Assembly (NCBI GenBank): GCA_947259005.1
Contig: CAMYKP010000001.1
Coordinates: 1 to 64,000 of the forward strand
Length of the DNA: 64,000 nucleotides
DNA from: an uncultured Parasphingopyxis sp.
GTDB lineage: Bacteria > Pseudomonadota > Alphaproteobacteria > Sphingomonadales > Sphingomonadaceae
Reading direction: 5' to 3'
The notes beneath the pieces were generated by a model. The model searched no databases, was not told the origin of the DNA, and saw only the letters and a program-made list of their open reading frames with translations. Position 1 is the first letter of the stretch. Each line of letters starts with the position of its first letter. Made by a program: the position numbers and the translations under genes. Positions 9,333 to 19,951 of the stretch are shown piece after piece.

Positions 9333-10181
9333 ATGCGTGAGTCGGCTCCTATCCTCTCCGCGCTTCGGGCGCGCCTGGCGAAACATGCGCCTGATCCAGC
9401 TCATAGACGGGTGCGGGGCCATGCGGATGAAATGCCCAATGCCATCGCGCTGGGCCATGCGCCGCTTGACGATTATCTTGATGGAGGTTTGCGGCGTGGA
9501 CAGCTGCATGAAATTTTTGCCGGCGAAGGCGAGGATGGCGGGGCTGCCGCCGGCTTTGCCGCGATGCTTGGCATATTGGCGCAGGGCACGGGGAAGGGCG
9601 GTGCCAGGCCCCTGCTCTGGCTGCGCAGTGAAGAGGCGCAAAGGCGGGGCGGGCGGTTCCATGGCGCGGGCTTTGCCGGACTGGGCGGCGATCCGGCGGC
9701 GCTTATCCTCGTTACCGTTCCCGACACGCTGGCCCTGCTGCGCGGCGCGGCCGATGCGCTGCGCTGTGCCGGGCTGGGCGCGGTAGTCGTCGAATGCTGG
9801 GGCAATCCGCATCTTTTGGACCTGATGGCCAGTCGCCGGCTGACGCTGGCGGCCGAGCATTCACGCGTTACGGCCCTGATGCTGCGGCCGGGAGGGACGC
9901 CCGCGCCGAGCACGGCCGATACGCGCTGGTCGGTATGCGCGGCGCCGTCCCGACCGCTGGAAGCCAATGCGCCGGGCGCACCGGCCTTCGACCTGACCTT
10001 GCTCCGCCGCCGCGCCGGGCCTGCCGGGAAGAGCTGGCGGCTGGAATGGAATCGTGACCGGCGTTTCTTCCATGAGGCTATCCCCGAGCATGGGCGGGAA
10101 CAGGCGCTTCCTGGCGCTCCACTTTCCGTTCCTGTCGGCGGACAGGCTGAGGATTTGCGGGCCATCCCCCTCAGCGCCTGA
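9333..10181 (+). CDS. imuA: ImuA, SOS mutasome accessory protein (RecA/SulA-like)
   Basis: First gene of the damage-inducible mutagenesis cassette. The 282-aa protein has the ImuA layout: a short helical start, a region resembling a degenerate RecA core (GHAPLDDYLDGGLRRGQLHEI, then LLWLRSEEAQ), and the end LLRRRAGPAGKSWRLEWN that precedes ImuB. In other bacteria ImuA and ImuB help the polymerase DnaE2 (ImuC) copy damaged templates. An SOS box sits only 4 bases before this ATG and there is no recognisable Shine-Dalgarno, so translation may start on a nearly leaderless message. The next in-frame ATG (residue 34) would remove conserved-looking sequence. Its end overlaps imuB by 92 bases. Confidence 0.9.
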   Translation: MRESAPILSALRARLAKHAPDPAHRRVRGHADEMPNAIALGHAPLDDYLDGGLRRGQLHEIFAGEGEDGGAAAGFAAMLGILAQGTGKGGARPLLWLRSEEAQRRGGRFHGAGFAGLGGDPAALILVTVPDTLALLRGAADALRCAGLGAVVVECWGNPHLLDLMASRRLTLAAEHSRVTALMLRPGGTPAPSTADTRWSVCAAPSRPLEANAPGAPAFDLTLLRRRAGPAGKSWRLEWNRDRRFFHEAIPEHGREQALPGAPLSVPVGGQAEDLRAIPLSA

Positions 10182-11637
10182 CGCGCCGCTCGCCTTTGTC
10201 GAAAAGGTGAAGGGGGCGATGCGGATCAGGGCGGTCGACCGGGCGGCGAGGGCGCTCGGGCTCGGACCCGGCCTTACGCTTGCCGATGCGCGGGCGCGGG
10301 TGCCGGAGCTGGCCGTGCAGGATCATGATGCGGTTGCCGATGCGGACTGGCTCGACCGGCTGGCCGACCGATGCGTGCGGTTCACTCCGATGGTCGCCGC
10401 CGATCCGCCGGACGGGTTGCTGCTCGATATTACGGGCTGCGCACATCTGTTCGGCGATGAGCAAAGTCTGACGGAAATGGTGGCCGCATGGTGCCGCGAA
10501 ATCGGCATGACGATGCACTCCGCCCGTGCGTCTACGGCCGAGGCCGCCCATGCCCTTGCGCGCTTTCACCGGCGGGCTGTCTGCGATGAGCAGGCAGCGA
10601 TCCGCAGCTTGCCCGTTGCCGCGCTGGAGCTTGATAGTGAGAGCGATCTCGGACTGCGCCGGGCGGGGCTGAAAACCGTTGGTGCGGTTGCCCAGCGCCC
10701 AAGGGCGGCGATTGCTGCGCGCTTTGGTGCTGCGGCAGTGCTGGCGCTGGAAAGGCTGCTGGGGGAGGCTGAAGGGCCGCTCAATCCGCGCTATGCCGAA
10801 CCGCCGCTCATCGTTGAGCGCCGTTTCGCCGAACCCATAGCGAATACGAATTACGGGCTGCGTGTGCTGCGGGAGCTGATGGAGGAAGCGGCTGAGAGGC
10901 TGGCCGAAAAAGATCAGGGAGGCCGTGCTTTCGAGGCGATCTTTGTCCGATCAGACGGGCTGGTTCAGCGGCTGCAGATCGAGACGGGCCTGCCGACGCG
11001 CGATCCCCATGCCATTATCCGGCTGTTCGACGAGAAGATGGAAACGCTTACCGACCCGCTCGATCCGGGTTTCGGATTCGATAGCGTGCGCCTGTCCATT
11101 CCCAGGGCCGAAGCCTTGCGCCCGAGCCAGGCGCATCTTGAAGGCGAGGTGCCCGGGGAAGGCGATATTGCCGCGCTGGTCGACCGGCTGAGCATCCGGC
11201 TTGGCCGTCACCGCGTGCAGCGGCTGCAGCCCCATGACAGCCATATTCCCGAAAAGGACCAGATAGGCACGCCCTCTATCGAGACGCGGGCGCAAAGGCC
11301 CTGGCCGGCACCGAAAGTTGGAGAGCCGCCTGCAAGGCCGCTCCATCTGTTCGATCCGCCCGAGCGCATCACCGTGCTTGCCGAAGTGCCGGACGGTCCG
11401 CCCCACCGCTTTACCTGGCGGCGCAAAGCCCATGATGTCCTGCGCTATGAGGGGCCGGAGCGGATCGCGTCGGAATGGTGGCAGAGCAAGCGTGATCCGC
11501 TGGGCGAACACCGGCTGACGCGGGATTATTACCGGATCGAGGATGCGACCGGCCATCGTTACTGGGTGTTCCGCCATGGGCTTTACGGGCGCGAGAAAAG
11601 CGATCCCGACTGGTATCTGCACGGGCTGTTCGCATGA
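10090..11637 (+). CDS. imuB: ImuB, Y-family polymerase-like mutasome protein
   Basis: A Y-family (DinB-like) protein that in known systems lacks polymerase activity and bridges DnaE2 to the beta clamp. The N-terminus FLALHFPFLSADRL replaces the metal-binding DMDAFFAS of active Y polymerases, in line with a non-catalytic role; PPDGLLLDITGCAHLFG marks the palm region. The C-terminal ~150 residues carry the ImuB extension, with RFTWR and a tail ending [29 protein letters not shown]. I start at ATG 10090 because MGGNRRFLALHFP fits the family and GAGG lies about 12 bases upstream; ATG 10072 is the alternative. The long overlap with imuA and 4-base overlap with dnaE2 indicate translational coupling. 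Confidence 0.92.
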   Translation: MGGNRRFLALHFPFLSADRLRICGPSPSAPDAPLAFVEKVKGAMRIRAVDRAARALGLGPGLTLADARARVPELAVQDHDAVADADWLDRLADRCVRFTPMVAADPPDGLLLDITGCAHLFGDEQSLTEMVAAWCREIGMTMHSARASTAEAAHALARFHRRAVCDEQAAIRSLPVAALELDSESDLGLRRAGLKTVGAVAQRPRAAIAARFGAAAVLALERLLGEAEGPLNPRYAEPPLIVERRFAEPIANTNYGLRVLRELMEEAAERLAEKDQGGRAFEAIFVRSDGLVQRLQIETGLPTRDPHAIIRLFDEKMETLTDPLDPGFGFDSVRLSIPRAEALRPSQAHLEGEVPGEGDIAALVDRLSIRLGRHRVQRLQPHDSHIPEKDQIGTPSIETRAQRPWPAPKVGEPPARPLHLFDPPERITVLAEVPDGPPHRFTWRRKAHDVLRYEGPERIASEWWQSKRDPLGEHRLTRDYYRIEDATGHRYWVFRHGLYGREKSDPDWYLHGLFA

Positions 11638-14600
11638 TGCCCGTCTTTGCCGAGTTAGCCGCCGCGACCAACTATTCCTTCCTGCGCGGGGCGTCCCATC
11701 CCGGTAAGATGGTCGAACAGGCTATTGCGTTGGGTATGGCTGGTATCGGGATTGCGGATCGCAATACGGTCGCCGGTGTGGTGCGCGCGCATATCGCTAT
11801 GCGGGATGCGCTTGAAAAACTGCCTGAGAACCAGCGCGCTGCATTCCCGTTTCGCCTGATTGTCGGCGCGCGGCTCTGTTTTGTGGATGGCACGCCGGAG
11901 ATCATCGCTTATCCGGCCACCCGTCATGGCTGGGGGCGGCTCACCCGGCTGCTGACCGTCGGCAACCGGCGCGCGGTGAAGGGTGATTGCCTGCTCCAGT
12001 TCAAGGACCTGCAGGAGCATTGCGATGACCTGCTGCTGATCGCGATGGCCGATGAGAGCCATGAATTTGCGCTGCGACGCCTGATGGAAAGCGTCTCGGG
12101 CCGCCTCTGGCTTGGCGTCACCATGCCGCGGGCGGGCCGCGATCATCGCGTGCTGGAGAAACGTGCCCGCTTTGCCGACAAGCTCGCTCTTCCGATGCTT
12201 GCCACCAATGATGCGCTCTATGCGACGCCGGGGCAACGACAGCTTCATGATGTGCTGACCTGTATCCGCGAAGGCGCGACCATCGCCCGTGCCGGGACAT
12301 TGCTTGCCGCCAATGCCGAGCGGCATCTGAAATCGCCGGAGGAGATGGCGCGCCTGTTCCGGGATTACCCGCAGGCCATCGCTGCGACGACTGATCTGCT
12401 GTCACGCATCACTTTCACGCTGGACGATCTGCGCTACGAATATCCGCATGAACCCGTTCCGAAGGGCTGGGAACCGCAGGACTGGCTTGAGCATATTGTG
12501 ATCGAAGCCGCTGAACAGCGCTATCCGGACGGTATTCCGGACAGGCTGCAAAAACTGCTTGATGAGGAGTTCGGGCTGATCCGGCGGCAGAATTACGTCT
12601 ATTATTTCCTCACCGTCCACGATGTCGTGAAATTCGCCCGCGAACAGACCCCGCCGATCCTCTGTCAGGGGCGGGGGTCAGCCGCCAATTCGGCGGTTTG
12701 TTTCCTGCTCAATATTACCTCGGTCGATCCGATGAAATATGACCTGCTTTTTTCCCGCTTCGTGTCCGAGGAGCGCAAGGAGCCGCCCGATATCGATGTC
12801 GATTTCGAGCATGAGCGGCGCGAGGAGGTCATGCAGTATATCTATCGCCGCTATGGCCGGGATCGCGCCGGGATCGCGGCGACCGTGATCCACTACCGTC
12901 CAAGGAGTGCAGTGCGGGAGGTCGGCAAGGCGCTGGGGCTTTCGGAGGATGTTACCACCCGGCTCTCGAGCACGGTCTGGGGCAGCTATTCGCGCGAAAT
13001 GCAGGAACAGCGGATTGCCGAAAGCGGTTTCAGTCTCGACAATCCCGAGATCGCCCGGCTCAAGGCGCTGGTCGACCAGATCATGGAATTTCCGCGCCAT
13101 CTTTCCCAGCATGTCGGGGGCTATGTGCTTACCGAGGGGCGGCTCGACGAGCTGGTGCCCATCCATAACGGCGCGATGAAGGACCGGACGTTCATCGAAT
13201 GGGACAAGGACGATATCGACGCGCTGGGCCTGATGAAGGTCGATATCCTTGCGCTCGGCATGCTGACCTGCATCCAGAAAAGCTTCGATCTGATGCGGCG
13301 GCACGGGTTGGGTGACTATGAGCTGGATACGATCCAGCATGAAGATGAAGCGGTCTACAAGATGCTGCAAAAGGGCGACAGCATTGGGGTTTTCCAGGTC
13401 GAAAGCCGGGCGCAGATCAACATGCTGCCGCGCCTCAAGCCTGCGGTGTTTTACGATCTCGTCATCCAGGTCGCGATTGTCCGGCCCGGGCCGATCGAGG
13501 GCGATATGGTCCACCCCTATCTGCGGCGGCGGCAGGGAATCGAGAAGGCCGTGTTTCCGTCTCCCCATGCACCCCATGATCCGGACGAGCTGAAGTTCGT
13601 GCTCGGCAAGACCATGGGGGTTCCCCTGTTTCAGGAACAGGCGATGAAGCTGGCCATCGTCGCGGCGGAATTTTCGCCCGAGGACGCCAACCGGTTGCGC
13701 CGCGCCATGGCAACCTTCCGCAATGTCGGGACCATCGACCAGTTCGAGAAGAAGATGATCGAGGGCATGGTCGCGCGCGGTTATGAACGCGACTTCGCCG
13801 AACGCTGTTTCCGGCAGATCGAGGGGTTTGGGAGCTATGGTTTCCCGGAAAGCCATGCGCTGTCCTTTGCGCGGCTGGTCTATGTGTCGAGCTGGATCAA
13901 ATGCCACCATCCTGCGGTGTTCACCTGCGCCCTGCTGAACTCGCAGCCCATGGGTTTCTACGCGCCCGCCCAGCTTGTGCGCGATCTGCGCGAGCATGGC
14001 GGCGAAGTGCGCGAAGCCGATATCAATGCCAGCACATGGGATAACAGCCTTGAGTCCTCGGATGGAGGGCTCGCCATGCGTATCGGCTTTCGCCAGATCG
14101 ACGGGTTCCGGGCGGAATGGGCACAGTGGCTTGAGGAAGCCCGGAGCAAAGGCGCATTCGCAACGATGGAGGATCTCGCCCGCCGCGCAAATCTTCCGCG
14201 CCGCGCGCTCCGCTTGCTTGCCGATGCCGATGCTTGCCGGTCGATCGGCAAGGATCGCCGCCAGTCTTTATGGGATGTGCGGCGCATGCCGAAGGGGGAA
14301 CTGCCGCTTTTTGCCGCTGCCAGCGAGCGGGAATTGCGGGACGAGGCCGATCCCGGTCTCCCCGCCATGCCGCTCGCCGAACATGTTGTCGCCGATTACC
14401 AGACGACACGGCTCTCCCTGAAAGGCCATCCTATGGCGTTTCTGCGCCCGCTTTTCGAGAGCGAGGGGGTGTTGAACTGCGCCGCGACCAATGCTGCGAA
14501 AAACGGCAAACGGCTTCGCACGGCCGGTGTCGTCCTGATCCGCCAGCGTCCGGGCAAGGGCAATGCGATCTTCATCACGATCGAGGACGAGACCGGCATC

Positions 14601-14888
14601 GTTAACGCGCTGCTCTGGGCCCGGCACCTGGATCGATTGCGCCGCCCGGTCATGGCCTCCCGGCTGATGGAGATCCACGGCGAGATACAGCGCAGCGCAG
14701 AAGGCGTCGTCCATCTGATGGCGACGCATATTGTTGATCGGACAGATACGCTCGACAGCTTGTCCGAAGAACATAGTGTCGAGCCGGAACTGTCCCCGGC
14801 CGATGCGGTCAAAAATCCCAAAGTATCGCGGGTAAGAGGCCATCCCCGCAATGTCCGCATCCTGCCGAAATCGCGCGATTTTCATTAA
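11634..14888 (+). CDS. dnaE2: Error-prone DNA polymerase III alpha subunit DnaE2 (ImuC)
   Basis: The 1084-aa translesion polymerase of the SOS cassette, close to the usual DnaE2 length. It opens with a PHP domain ([20 protein letters not shown]), which is diagnostic for DnaE2. The catalytic core shows GRGSAANS and [15 protein letters not shown], carrying the catalytic aspartates, followed by the finger region, HhH segment and a C-terminal OB fold ([12 protein letters not shown]...FITIEDETG). It starts by ATGA overlap with imuB, so expression should follow LexA release at imuA. It ends just before a perfect dyad and the cco promoter; no terminator is seen between them. Confidence 0.96.
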   Translation: MMPVFAELAAATNYSFLRGASHPGKMVEQAIALGMAGIGIADRNTVAGVVRAHIAMRDALEKLPENQRAAFPFRLIVGARLCFVDGTPEIIAYPATRHGWGRLTRLLTVGNRRAVKGDCLLQFKDLQEHCDDLLLIAMADESHEFALRRLMESVSGRLWLGVTMPRAGRDHRVLEKRARFADKLALPMLATNDALYATPGQRQLHDVLTCIREGATIARAGTLLAANAERHLKSPEEMARLFRDYPQAIAATTDLLSRITFTLDDLRYEYPHEPVPKGWEPQDWLEHIVIEAAEQRYPDGIPDRLQKLLDEEFGLIRRQNYVYYFLTVHDVVKFAREQTPPILCQGRGSAANSAVCFLLNITSVDPMKYDLLFSRFVSEERKEPPDIDVDFEHERREEVMQYIYRRYGRDRAGIAATVIHYRPRSAVREVGKALGLSEDVTTRLSSTVWGSYSREMQEQRIAESGFSLDNPEIARLKALVDQIMEFPRHLSQHVGGYVLTEGRLDELVPIHNGAMKDRTFIEWDKDDIDALGLMKVDILALGMLTCIQKSFDLMRRHGLGDYELDTIQHEDEAVYKMLQKGDSIGVFQVESRAQINMLPRLKPAVFYDLVIQVAIVRPGPIEGDMVHPYLRRRQGIEKAVFPSPHAPHDPDELKFVLGKTMGVPLFQEQAMKLAIVAAEFSPEDANRLRRAMATFRNVGTIDQFEKKMIEGMVARGYERDFAERCFRQIEGFGSYGFPESHALSFARLVYVSSWIKCHHPAVFTCALLNSQPMGFYAPAQLVRDLREHGGEVREADINASTWDNSLESSDGGLAMRIGFRQIDGFRAEWAQWLEEARSKGAFATMEDLARRANLPRRALRLLADADACRSIGKDRRQSLWDVRRMPKGELPLFAAASERELRDEADPGLPAMPLAEHVVADYQTTRLSLKGHPMAFLRPLFESEGVLNCAATNAAKNGKRLRTAGVVLIRQRPGKGNAIFITIEDETGIVNALLWARHLDRLRRPVMASRLMEIHGEIQRSAEGVVHLMATHIVDRTDTLDSLSEEHSVEPELSPADAVKNPKVSRVRGHPRNVRILPKSRDFH

Positions 14889-14906
14889 TTTGTGCAGATG
14901 CACAAA
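14889..14906. repeat. Perfect dyad TTTGTGCA-GA-TGCACAAA
   Basis: Eight-base arms are separated by 2 bases, starting on the base after the dnaE2 stop and 24 bases before the FNR box of ccoN. The loop is too short for a stable hairpin, so it looks like an operator for a dimeric regulator. No specific protein is assigned. Confidence 0.55.
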
Positions 14907-14930
14907 AGAATTGTCGTCCAGCTCCCTTTC

Positions 14931-14971
14931 TTGATCCCGATCAAAAAGAGGCTCACCATTGGCTCCTAATA
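14931..14971 (+). promoter_or_regulatory. FNR-dependent promoter of the cco operon
   Basis: TTGATCCCGATCAA (14931-14944) is a perfect match to the FNR/FixK consensus TTGAT-N4-ATCAA. A plausible -10 (CTAATA, 14966-14971) follows, giving a start near 14978 with the box centred about -41, the class II activator position. The FNR-type regulator encoded 8 kb downstream is the natural candidate. Confidence 0.85.
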
Positions 14972-15001
14972 GCGGGGCACGCTTTAGTAAGGGAAGGGCG
15001 C

Positions 15002-16666
15002 ATGGAAACACTGACAATGAAGGTCGGCAGCTTGCTGCTGGTCGCATTTCTGGCATTTTTTGCCGCAGCATCGGCGGCCGATAGCGGCTTTGCCGTCCAT
15101 ATGTGGATCGTGGTCGCGGCGGCGCTGATCGCCGTATTCGTGATCGCGAACAGGGCGGACTATGCCGCTCTTGCACGCGGCGCTGCGCCCAAGCCCGATC
15201 AAAGTCGCTATGACGATGATCCGGTTCGCTGGGGAATCATCGCGACCGTGTTCTGGGGCATGGCTGGCTTTCTAGCCGGGCTCTATATCGCCCTGCAGCT
15301 CGCCTTTCCTGTCCTCAATCTCAATCTTGAATATACGACGTTCGGACGATTGCGCCCGCTCCATACGTCTGCCGTTATTTTCGCCTTTGGAGGCAATGCG
15401 CTGATCGCGACGAGTTTCTACATCGTCCAGCGCACGTGCCGGGCGAGGCTTGCCTTCCCTGGTCTCGCCCGCTTCGTTTTCTGGGGCTACCAGATGTTCA
15501 TCGTTCTGGCGGCCACAGGCTATCTGCTCGGCATCACGCAAAGCCGCGAATATGCCGAGCCCGAATGGTATGTCGATCTGTGGCTGACCATCGTCTGGGT
15601 CGCCTATGCAGTCGTCTTCATCGGTACGATCGTGAAGCGCAAGGAGCCGCATATCTATGTGGCAAACTGGTTCTTCCTCGCTTTCATCCTGACGATCGCG
15701 ATGCTCCATATCGTCAACAATCTGGCTGTTCCGGTCAGCTTTATGGGGTCGAAAAGCTATTCGGCCTTTGCCGGGGTGCAGGATGCGCTGACCCAGTGGT
15801 GGTACGGGCATAATGCGGTGGGTTTCTTCCTGACCGCCGGTTTTCTCGCCATGATGTATTATTTCGTGCCCAAGCAGGCCGAACGGCCGGTTTACAGCTA
15901 TCGGCTGTCGATCATCCACTTCTGGTCGCTGATCTTCCTGTATATCTGGGCGGGGCCGCACCATCTTCACTATACCGCGCTGCCAGACTGGGCGCAGACG
16001 CTGGGCATGGTCTTCTCGATCATGCTGTGGATGCCGAGCTGGGGCGGGATGATTAACGGGCTCATGACCCTGAACGGCGCCTGGGACAAGATCCGCACCG
16101 ATCCGATCATCCGCATGATGGTCATGGCGCTCGCCTTTTACGGGATGAGCACCTTCGAGGGTCCGATGATGTCTATCCGTGCGGTCAACTCGCTGTCGCA
16201 CTATACCGACTGGACGATCGGCCATGTCCATTCGGGTGCGCTCGGCTGGAACGGCATGATCACCTTTGCCGCGATCTACTATCTGGTGCCGAGATTATGG
16301 GCGCGGGAACGGCTCTATTCGCTGCGCATGGTGAACTGGCATTTCTGGCTCGCGACTGTCGGGATCGTTCTCTACGCCGCTTCGATGTGGGTTGCCGGTA
16401 TCATGCAGGGCCTGATGTGGCGTGAATATGGGGCGGACGGCTATCTGGTCTACGCTTTCTCGGAAGTCACCAGTGCCATGCACCCGATGTATCTGATCCG
16501 CGCTGCGGGCGGCGGGCTGTATCTCGCCGGGGCCATCATCATGACCTACAATGTCTGGCAGACGATTGCCGGGCGGAGCCGGACCGAAAAACCGATGAGC
16601 GACGCGGCCTTCGATCCTGAAAAGGACCGCCCGATCGTTACCGCACAAACCGTTCCAGCCGAATAA
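15002..16666 (+). CDS. ccoN: cbb3-type cytochrome c oxidase subunit I (CcoN)
   Basis: Catalytic heme-copper subunit of the high-affinity oxidase used at low oxygen. Metal ligands are visible: His in [11 protein letters not shown] for low-spin heme, [10 protein letters not shown] with the CuB His, the pair in [11 protein letters not shown], and the two His in [13 protein letters not shown]. About 14 membrane segments are expected. The first ~55 residues add two hydrophobic segments before the conserved core ([15 protein letters not shown]). A good Shine-Dalgarno (GGGAAGG) precedes the ATG. It is the first gene of an FNR-box-driven operon. Confidence 0.97.
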   Translation: METLTMKVGSLLLVAFLAFFAAASAADSGFAVHMWIVVAAALIAVFVIANRADYAALARGAAPKPDQSRYDDDPVRWGIIATVFWGMAGFLAGLYIALQLAFPVLNLNLEYTTFGRLRPLHTSAVIFAFGGNALIATSFYIVQRTCRARLAFPGLARFVFWGYQMFIVLAATGYLLGITQSREYAEPEWYVDLWLTIVWVAYAVVFIGTIVKRKEPHIYVANWFFLAFILTIAMLHIVNNLAVPVSFMGSKSYSAFAGVQDALTQWWYGHNAVGFFLTAGFLAMMYYFVPKQAERPVYSYRLSIIHFWSLIFLYIWAGPHHLHYTALPDWAQTLGMVFSIMLWMPSWGGMINGLMTLNGAWDKIRTDPIIRMMVMALAFYGMSTFEGPMMSIRAVNSLSHYTDWTIGHVHSGALGWNGMITFAAIYYLVPRLWARERLYSLRMVNWHFWLATVGIVLYAASMWVAGIMQGLMWREYGADGYLVYAFSEVTSAMHPMYLIRAAGGGLYLAGAIIMTYNVWQTIAGRSRTEKPMSDAAFDPEKDRPIVTAQTVPAE

Positions 16667-16677
16667 GGACGCGAGAC

Positions 16678-17412
16678 ATGGCATCCCGATTTTTCGATCA
16701 CAAAAAGCTCGAACGCAACGTGACGCTGCTTGCTATCGGAGCGTTCATCACCGTGGCTATCGGCGGTATCGTCGAGATCGCGCCGCTCTTCTATATCGAC
16801 TCGACGATTGAAGAGGTGGAAGGTGTAAGGCCCTATACGCCGCTCGAACTGGCCGGCCGGAACGTCTATATTCGTGAAGGGTGCTACACCTGCCACAGCC
16901 AGATGGTCCGTCCGTTCCGCGACGAAGTGGAGCGCTACGGCCATTATAGCCTGGCTGCGGAAAGCATGTACGATCACCCCTTCCAATGGGGGTCGAAACG
17001 CACCGGGCCGGATCTCGCCCGGGTCGGCGGTCGCTATTCCGATGAATGGCATGTCCAGCATCTCACGGACCCGCGCTCTGTGGTTCCGGAATCGATCATG
17101 CCGCCCTATGCGTTTCTCGCCACCCGCGAACTCGATTTTGAGGATATCGGCGGCGATCTTGGCGCGCTGAGGTCTGTGGGCGTTCCCTATGACGAAGCAA
17201 TGATCGAAAATGCGGCGGCCGATTTCGCAGCCCAGGTCGATATCTACGGTGATGCGAGCGGGCTGCGTGAACGTTATGGCGATGTCCAGATCCGCGACTT
17301 CGACGGCAATCCGGCGGAACTGACCGAGATGGATGCGCTGATCGCCTATCTTCAGATGCTCGGTACGCTGGTCGATTTCGAGGCGGCGGCAGCGCAGGAG
17401 GAAGCGCGATGA
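16678..17412 (+). CDS. ccoO: cbb3-type cytochrome c oxidase subunit II (CcoO)
   Basis: Membrane-anchored monoheme cytochrome c of the cbb3 oxidase, passing electrons to CcoN. It has one N-terminal membrane helix, the heme c site [13 protein letters not shown], the conserved [18 protein letters not shown] block and a distal ligand Met in ESIMPPYAF. At 244 aa the length is typical. It begins 11 bases after ccoN and overlaps ccoQ by 4 bases. Confidence 0.97.
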   Translation: MASRFFDHKKLERNVTLLAIGAFITVAIGGIVEIAPLFYIDSTIEEVEGVRPYTPLELAGRNVYIREGCYTCHSQMVRPFRDEVERYGHYSLAAESMYDHPFQWGSKRTGPDLARVGGRYSDEWHVQHLTDPRSVVPESIMPPYAFLATRELDFEDIGGDLGALRSVGVPYDEAMIENAAADFAAQVDIYGDASGLRERYGDVQIRDFDGNPAELTEMDALIAYLQMLGTLVDFEAAAAQEEAR

Positions 17413-17570
17413 GCTATGAAGCTTTCCGCCATTTTGCAGACAGTTGGGGGCTACTCTTCATGGTCGTTGTCTGGGTGTCTTTCGCCCTTTGGGTGTTCCG
17501 CCCCGGCGCCAAGCAGCATCACGAAGATGCCGCGAACATGATTTTCGACGAGAGTGAGAAAGATGGCTGA
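17409..17570 (+). CDS. ccoQ: cbb3-type cytochrome c oxidase subunit IV (CcoQ)
   Basis: A 53-aa single-helix subunit that stabilises the cbb3 complex. It starts [18 protein letters not shown], has one membrane segment followed by [16 protein letters not shown], and ends in an acidic tail, as in known CcoQ (FixQ). The start overlaps the ccoO stop (ATGA) and the end overlaps ccoP by 8 bases. Size, position and sequence all agree. Confidence 0.93.
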   Translation: MSYEAFRHFADSWGLLFMVVVWVSFALWVFRPGAKQHHEDAANMIFDESEKDG

Positions 17571-18492
17571 AAAACGCGTCGACGAACCCACCGGCACCGA
17601 CTTTGTCGGCCATGAATGGGATGGCATTGAAGAGCTGGATACACCGCTGCCGCGCTGGTGGCTGATCATATTCTATGCCTGCATCATCTGGGCGGCGGCC
17701 TATACGGTCGCCTATCCTGCCTGGCCGCTGATCAACAGCGCCACGCAGGGCGTACTTGGCTATTCGAGCAGGGCTGAACTGGCGGAAGACATGGCCGCTG
17801 TGGAGGCTGAGCGCGCGCCGCTGCGAGAAGCCATCGCCAATATCGCCATCGAGGACCTGCCTGCCGATGAGCAGCTTATGCAAACCGCTGTGCAGGGCGG
17901 CCGCTCTGCCTTTGTCGTCCATTGCGTCCAGTGTCATGGCTCGGGGGCGGCGGGCAGCGCCGGTTATCCCAACCTCAATGATGATGACTGGCTGTGGGGC
18001 GGAGACATCGCGGCAATCGAATATACGCTTGCCCATGGCATCCGTAATCCCGATCACGATGAAACCCGGGTTTCGCAGATGCCGGCTTTCGGTGCCGACG
18101 GCATATTGAACAGTCGCCAGATCGCCGATGTCGTCTCCCATGTCCGGACATTGAACGGAGCGGAAGAGGCGAGCGCCGCATCGGCCCGGGGCGCTGAACT
18201 CTACACGGCCAATTGCGCAGTCTGTCATGGTGAAAATGGCGGCGGAGACCGCACCCAGGGCGCGCCCAATCTGCGCGACACCATCTGGCTCTATGGCGGA
18301 GATCGCGCCGCGATCACCGATACCGTGACGAACAGCCGTTTCGGTGTGATGCCGCGCTGGGGCCATCGGCTCGATCCGGTGACCATCCGGATGCTTGCGG
18401 CCTATGTCTGGTCGCTCGGTGGCGGTGAAGCACCGCCTGTCGCGGTTGAAAACGAAGTCGCTGCCGAGGCACCGAGTGATGAACCTGGCTGA
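17563..18492 (+). CDS. ccoP: cbb3-type cytochrome c oxidase subunit III (CcoP)
   Basis: Diheme c-type cytochrome of the cbb3 oxidase and entry point for electrons. Two heme sites are visible, CVQCHG and CAVCHG, each with a downstream Met ligand region (SQMPAFG and GVMPRWG). An N-terminal part begins HEWDGIEELDTPLPRWW and continues into a membrane helix, a CcoP hallmark. I use ATG 17563, which has GAGAGTGAGAAAG before it, over an in-frame GTG three codons upstream. The 3' end overlaps ccoG by 14 bases. Confidence 0.97.
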   Translation: MAEKRVDEPTGTDFVGHEWDGIEELDTPLPRWWLIIFYACIIWAAAYTVAYPAWPLINSATQGVLGYSSRAELAEDMAAVEAERAPLREAIANIAIEDLPADEQLMQTAVQGGRSAFVVHCVQCHGSGAAGSAGYPNLNDDDWLWGGDIAAIEYTLAHGIRNPDHDETRVSQMPAFGADGILNSRQIADVVSHVRTLNGAEEASAASARGAELYTANCAVCHGENGGGDRTQGAPNLRDTIWLYGGDRAAITDTVTNSRFGVMPRWGHRLDPVTIRMLAAYVWSLGGGEAPPVAVENEVAAEAPSDEPG

Positions 18493-19951
18493 TTCCGTCA
18501 CGCCGGAAGGCCCGCCCAAGCAGGACCTTTATGAGAAGCGCAAGGGTGTCTACCCCAAGGCGGTAAACGGCAACTTCCGGCGCCTGAAATGGGCGATCAT
18601 GATCGTGACGCTCGGCATCTACTATGTCACGCCGTGGATCCGATGGGATCGCGGCCCTTATGCGCCCGATCAGGCCGTTCTCGTCGATCTCGCCGGGCGG
18701 CGCTTCTACATGTTCGGCATCGAGATATGGCCGCACGAATTCTATTATGTCGCGGGCCTGTTAATCATGGCCGGTATCGGGCTGTTTCTCGTCACGTCTT
18801 CGGTGGGCCGCGCCTGGTGCGGCTATGCTTGCCCGCAAACCGTGTGGACCGACCTGTTCCAGCATGTGGAGCGCTGGGTCGATGGTGACCGCAATGCGCA
18901 GATCCGGCTCGCAAAATCGCCATGGACGCCGAAAAAGGCTGCCAAGCGGGGCATGAAATGGACGATCTGGCTGCTGATTGCGGTGGCCACGGGCGGCGCG
19001 TGGATATTCTACTTTGCCGACGCCCCAACATTGTTCGTATCCCTGTTCACCGGGGAAGCGCCATTTGTCGCCTATGGGACCATCGGCGTGCTGACCTTCA
19101 CCACCTTTGCGCTGGGTGGTTTCATGCGCGAACAGGTGTGCATCTATATGTGCCCATGGCCGCGCATCCAGACGGCGATGATGGACGAAAAATCGCTGAC
19201 CGTTACCTATAAGGAATGGCGGGGCGAACCGCGCAGCCATGGCGTGAAACGCGCACAGGAAAATCCCGGTGCGTTCGGGGACTGTATCGATTGCAACCAG
19301 TGCGTCGCCGTCTGCCCGACGGGCATCGATATTCGTGAAGGGCCGCAGATAGGCTGCATCACCTGCGCGCTCTGCATCGATGCTTGCGACAAGGTTATGG
19401 ACCAGATCGACCGGCCACGCGGCCTGATCGACTATGCGACGCTTGAAAGCAGCGAGCTGGAGGCCAGTGGGGCCGCCGTTCCTTCGCTCAAGCGCACCAT
19501 ATTCCGGCCGCGCACGCTTATCTATTTTGCACTCTGGTCAGGAATCGGTCTGGCGATGCTGTTTGCGGTGGGAACGCGCGATCGGCTGACGATCAATGCC
19601 ATCCAGGACCGCAACCCTACCTATGTCCAGCTAACCGGCGGCCAGGTTCGCAACAGCTTCGACATCAAGATCCGCAATATGGAAAACCGGCCGCGCACGA
19701 TGACGCTGGAGATGCAGGGGCTGGAAGGCGGGGTCATGTGGGCCGGGTCCGGCAGCCGCGAACAGGCGCTGCGTGCGTTTGAAATCACTGTACCTGCCGA
19801 TCAGCTGCTCAACACACGGGTGTTCGTTGCCGCGCCCTATGAGGGCGAAGCACGTGAGGATTTCGCGTTCATCGTCACCGCGCCGGGCAGTGAGGAAGAT
19901 GAAGTCGCCATCGAATCCGCCCGATTTTCCCGTCCCGGAGCCGAAGAATGA
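18479..19951 (+). CDS. ccoG: Cytochrome c oxidase accessory protein CcoG (FixG/RdxA)
   Basis: Membrane ferredoxin-like protein for cbb3 assembly; studied homologues reduce Cu(II) to Cu(I) for the oxidase. It has several membrane helices, a CGYACPQTVWTDLF motif, two 4Fe-4S motifs (CIDCNQCVAVCP and CITCALCIDAC) and a C-terminal periplasmic Ig-like domain. The true start is MNLADSVTPEGPPKQDLYEK; the frame is open 28 codons further up inside ccoP but that stretch does not resemble the family. It overlaps ccoH by 4 bases. Confidence 0.95.
   Translation: MNLADSVTPEGPPKQDLYEKRKGVYPKAVNGNFRRLKWAIMIVTLGIYYVTPWIRWDRGPYAPDQAVLVDLAGRRFYMFGIEIWPHEFYYVAGLLIMAGIGLFLVTSSVGRAWCGYACPQTVWTDLFQHVERWVDGDRNAQIRLAKSPWTPKKAAKRGMKWTIWLLIAVATGGAWIFYFADAPTLFVSLFTGEAPFVAYGTIGVLTFTTFALGGFMREQVCIYMCPWPRIQTAMMDEKSLTVTYKEWRGEPRSHGVKRAQENPGAFGDCIDCNQCVAVCPTGIDIREGPQIGCITCALCIDACDKVMDQIDRPRGLIDYATLESSELEASGAAVPSLKRTIFRPRTLIYFALWSGIGLAMLFAVGTRDRLTINAIQDRNPTYVQLTGGQVRNSFDIKIRNMENRPRTMTLEMQGLEGGVMWAGSGSREQALRAFEITVPADQLLNTRVFVAAPYEGEAREDFAFIVTAPGSEEDEVAIESARFSRPGAEE

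Noticed and set aside
12678..13997. 439-codon minus-strand open frame
   Set aside because: Mirror of the dnaE2 catalytic region; composition artefact.
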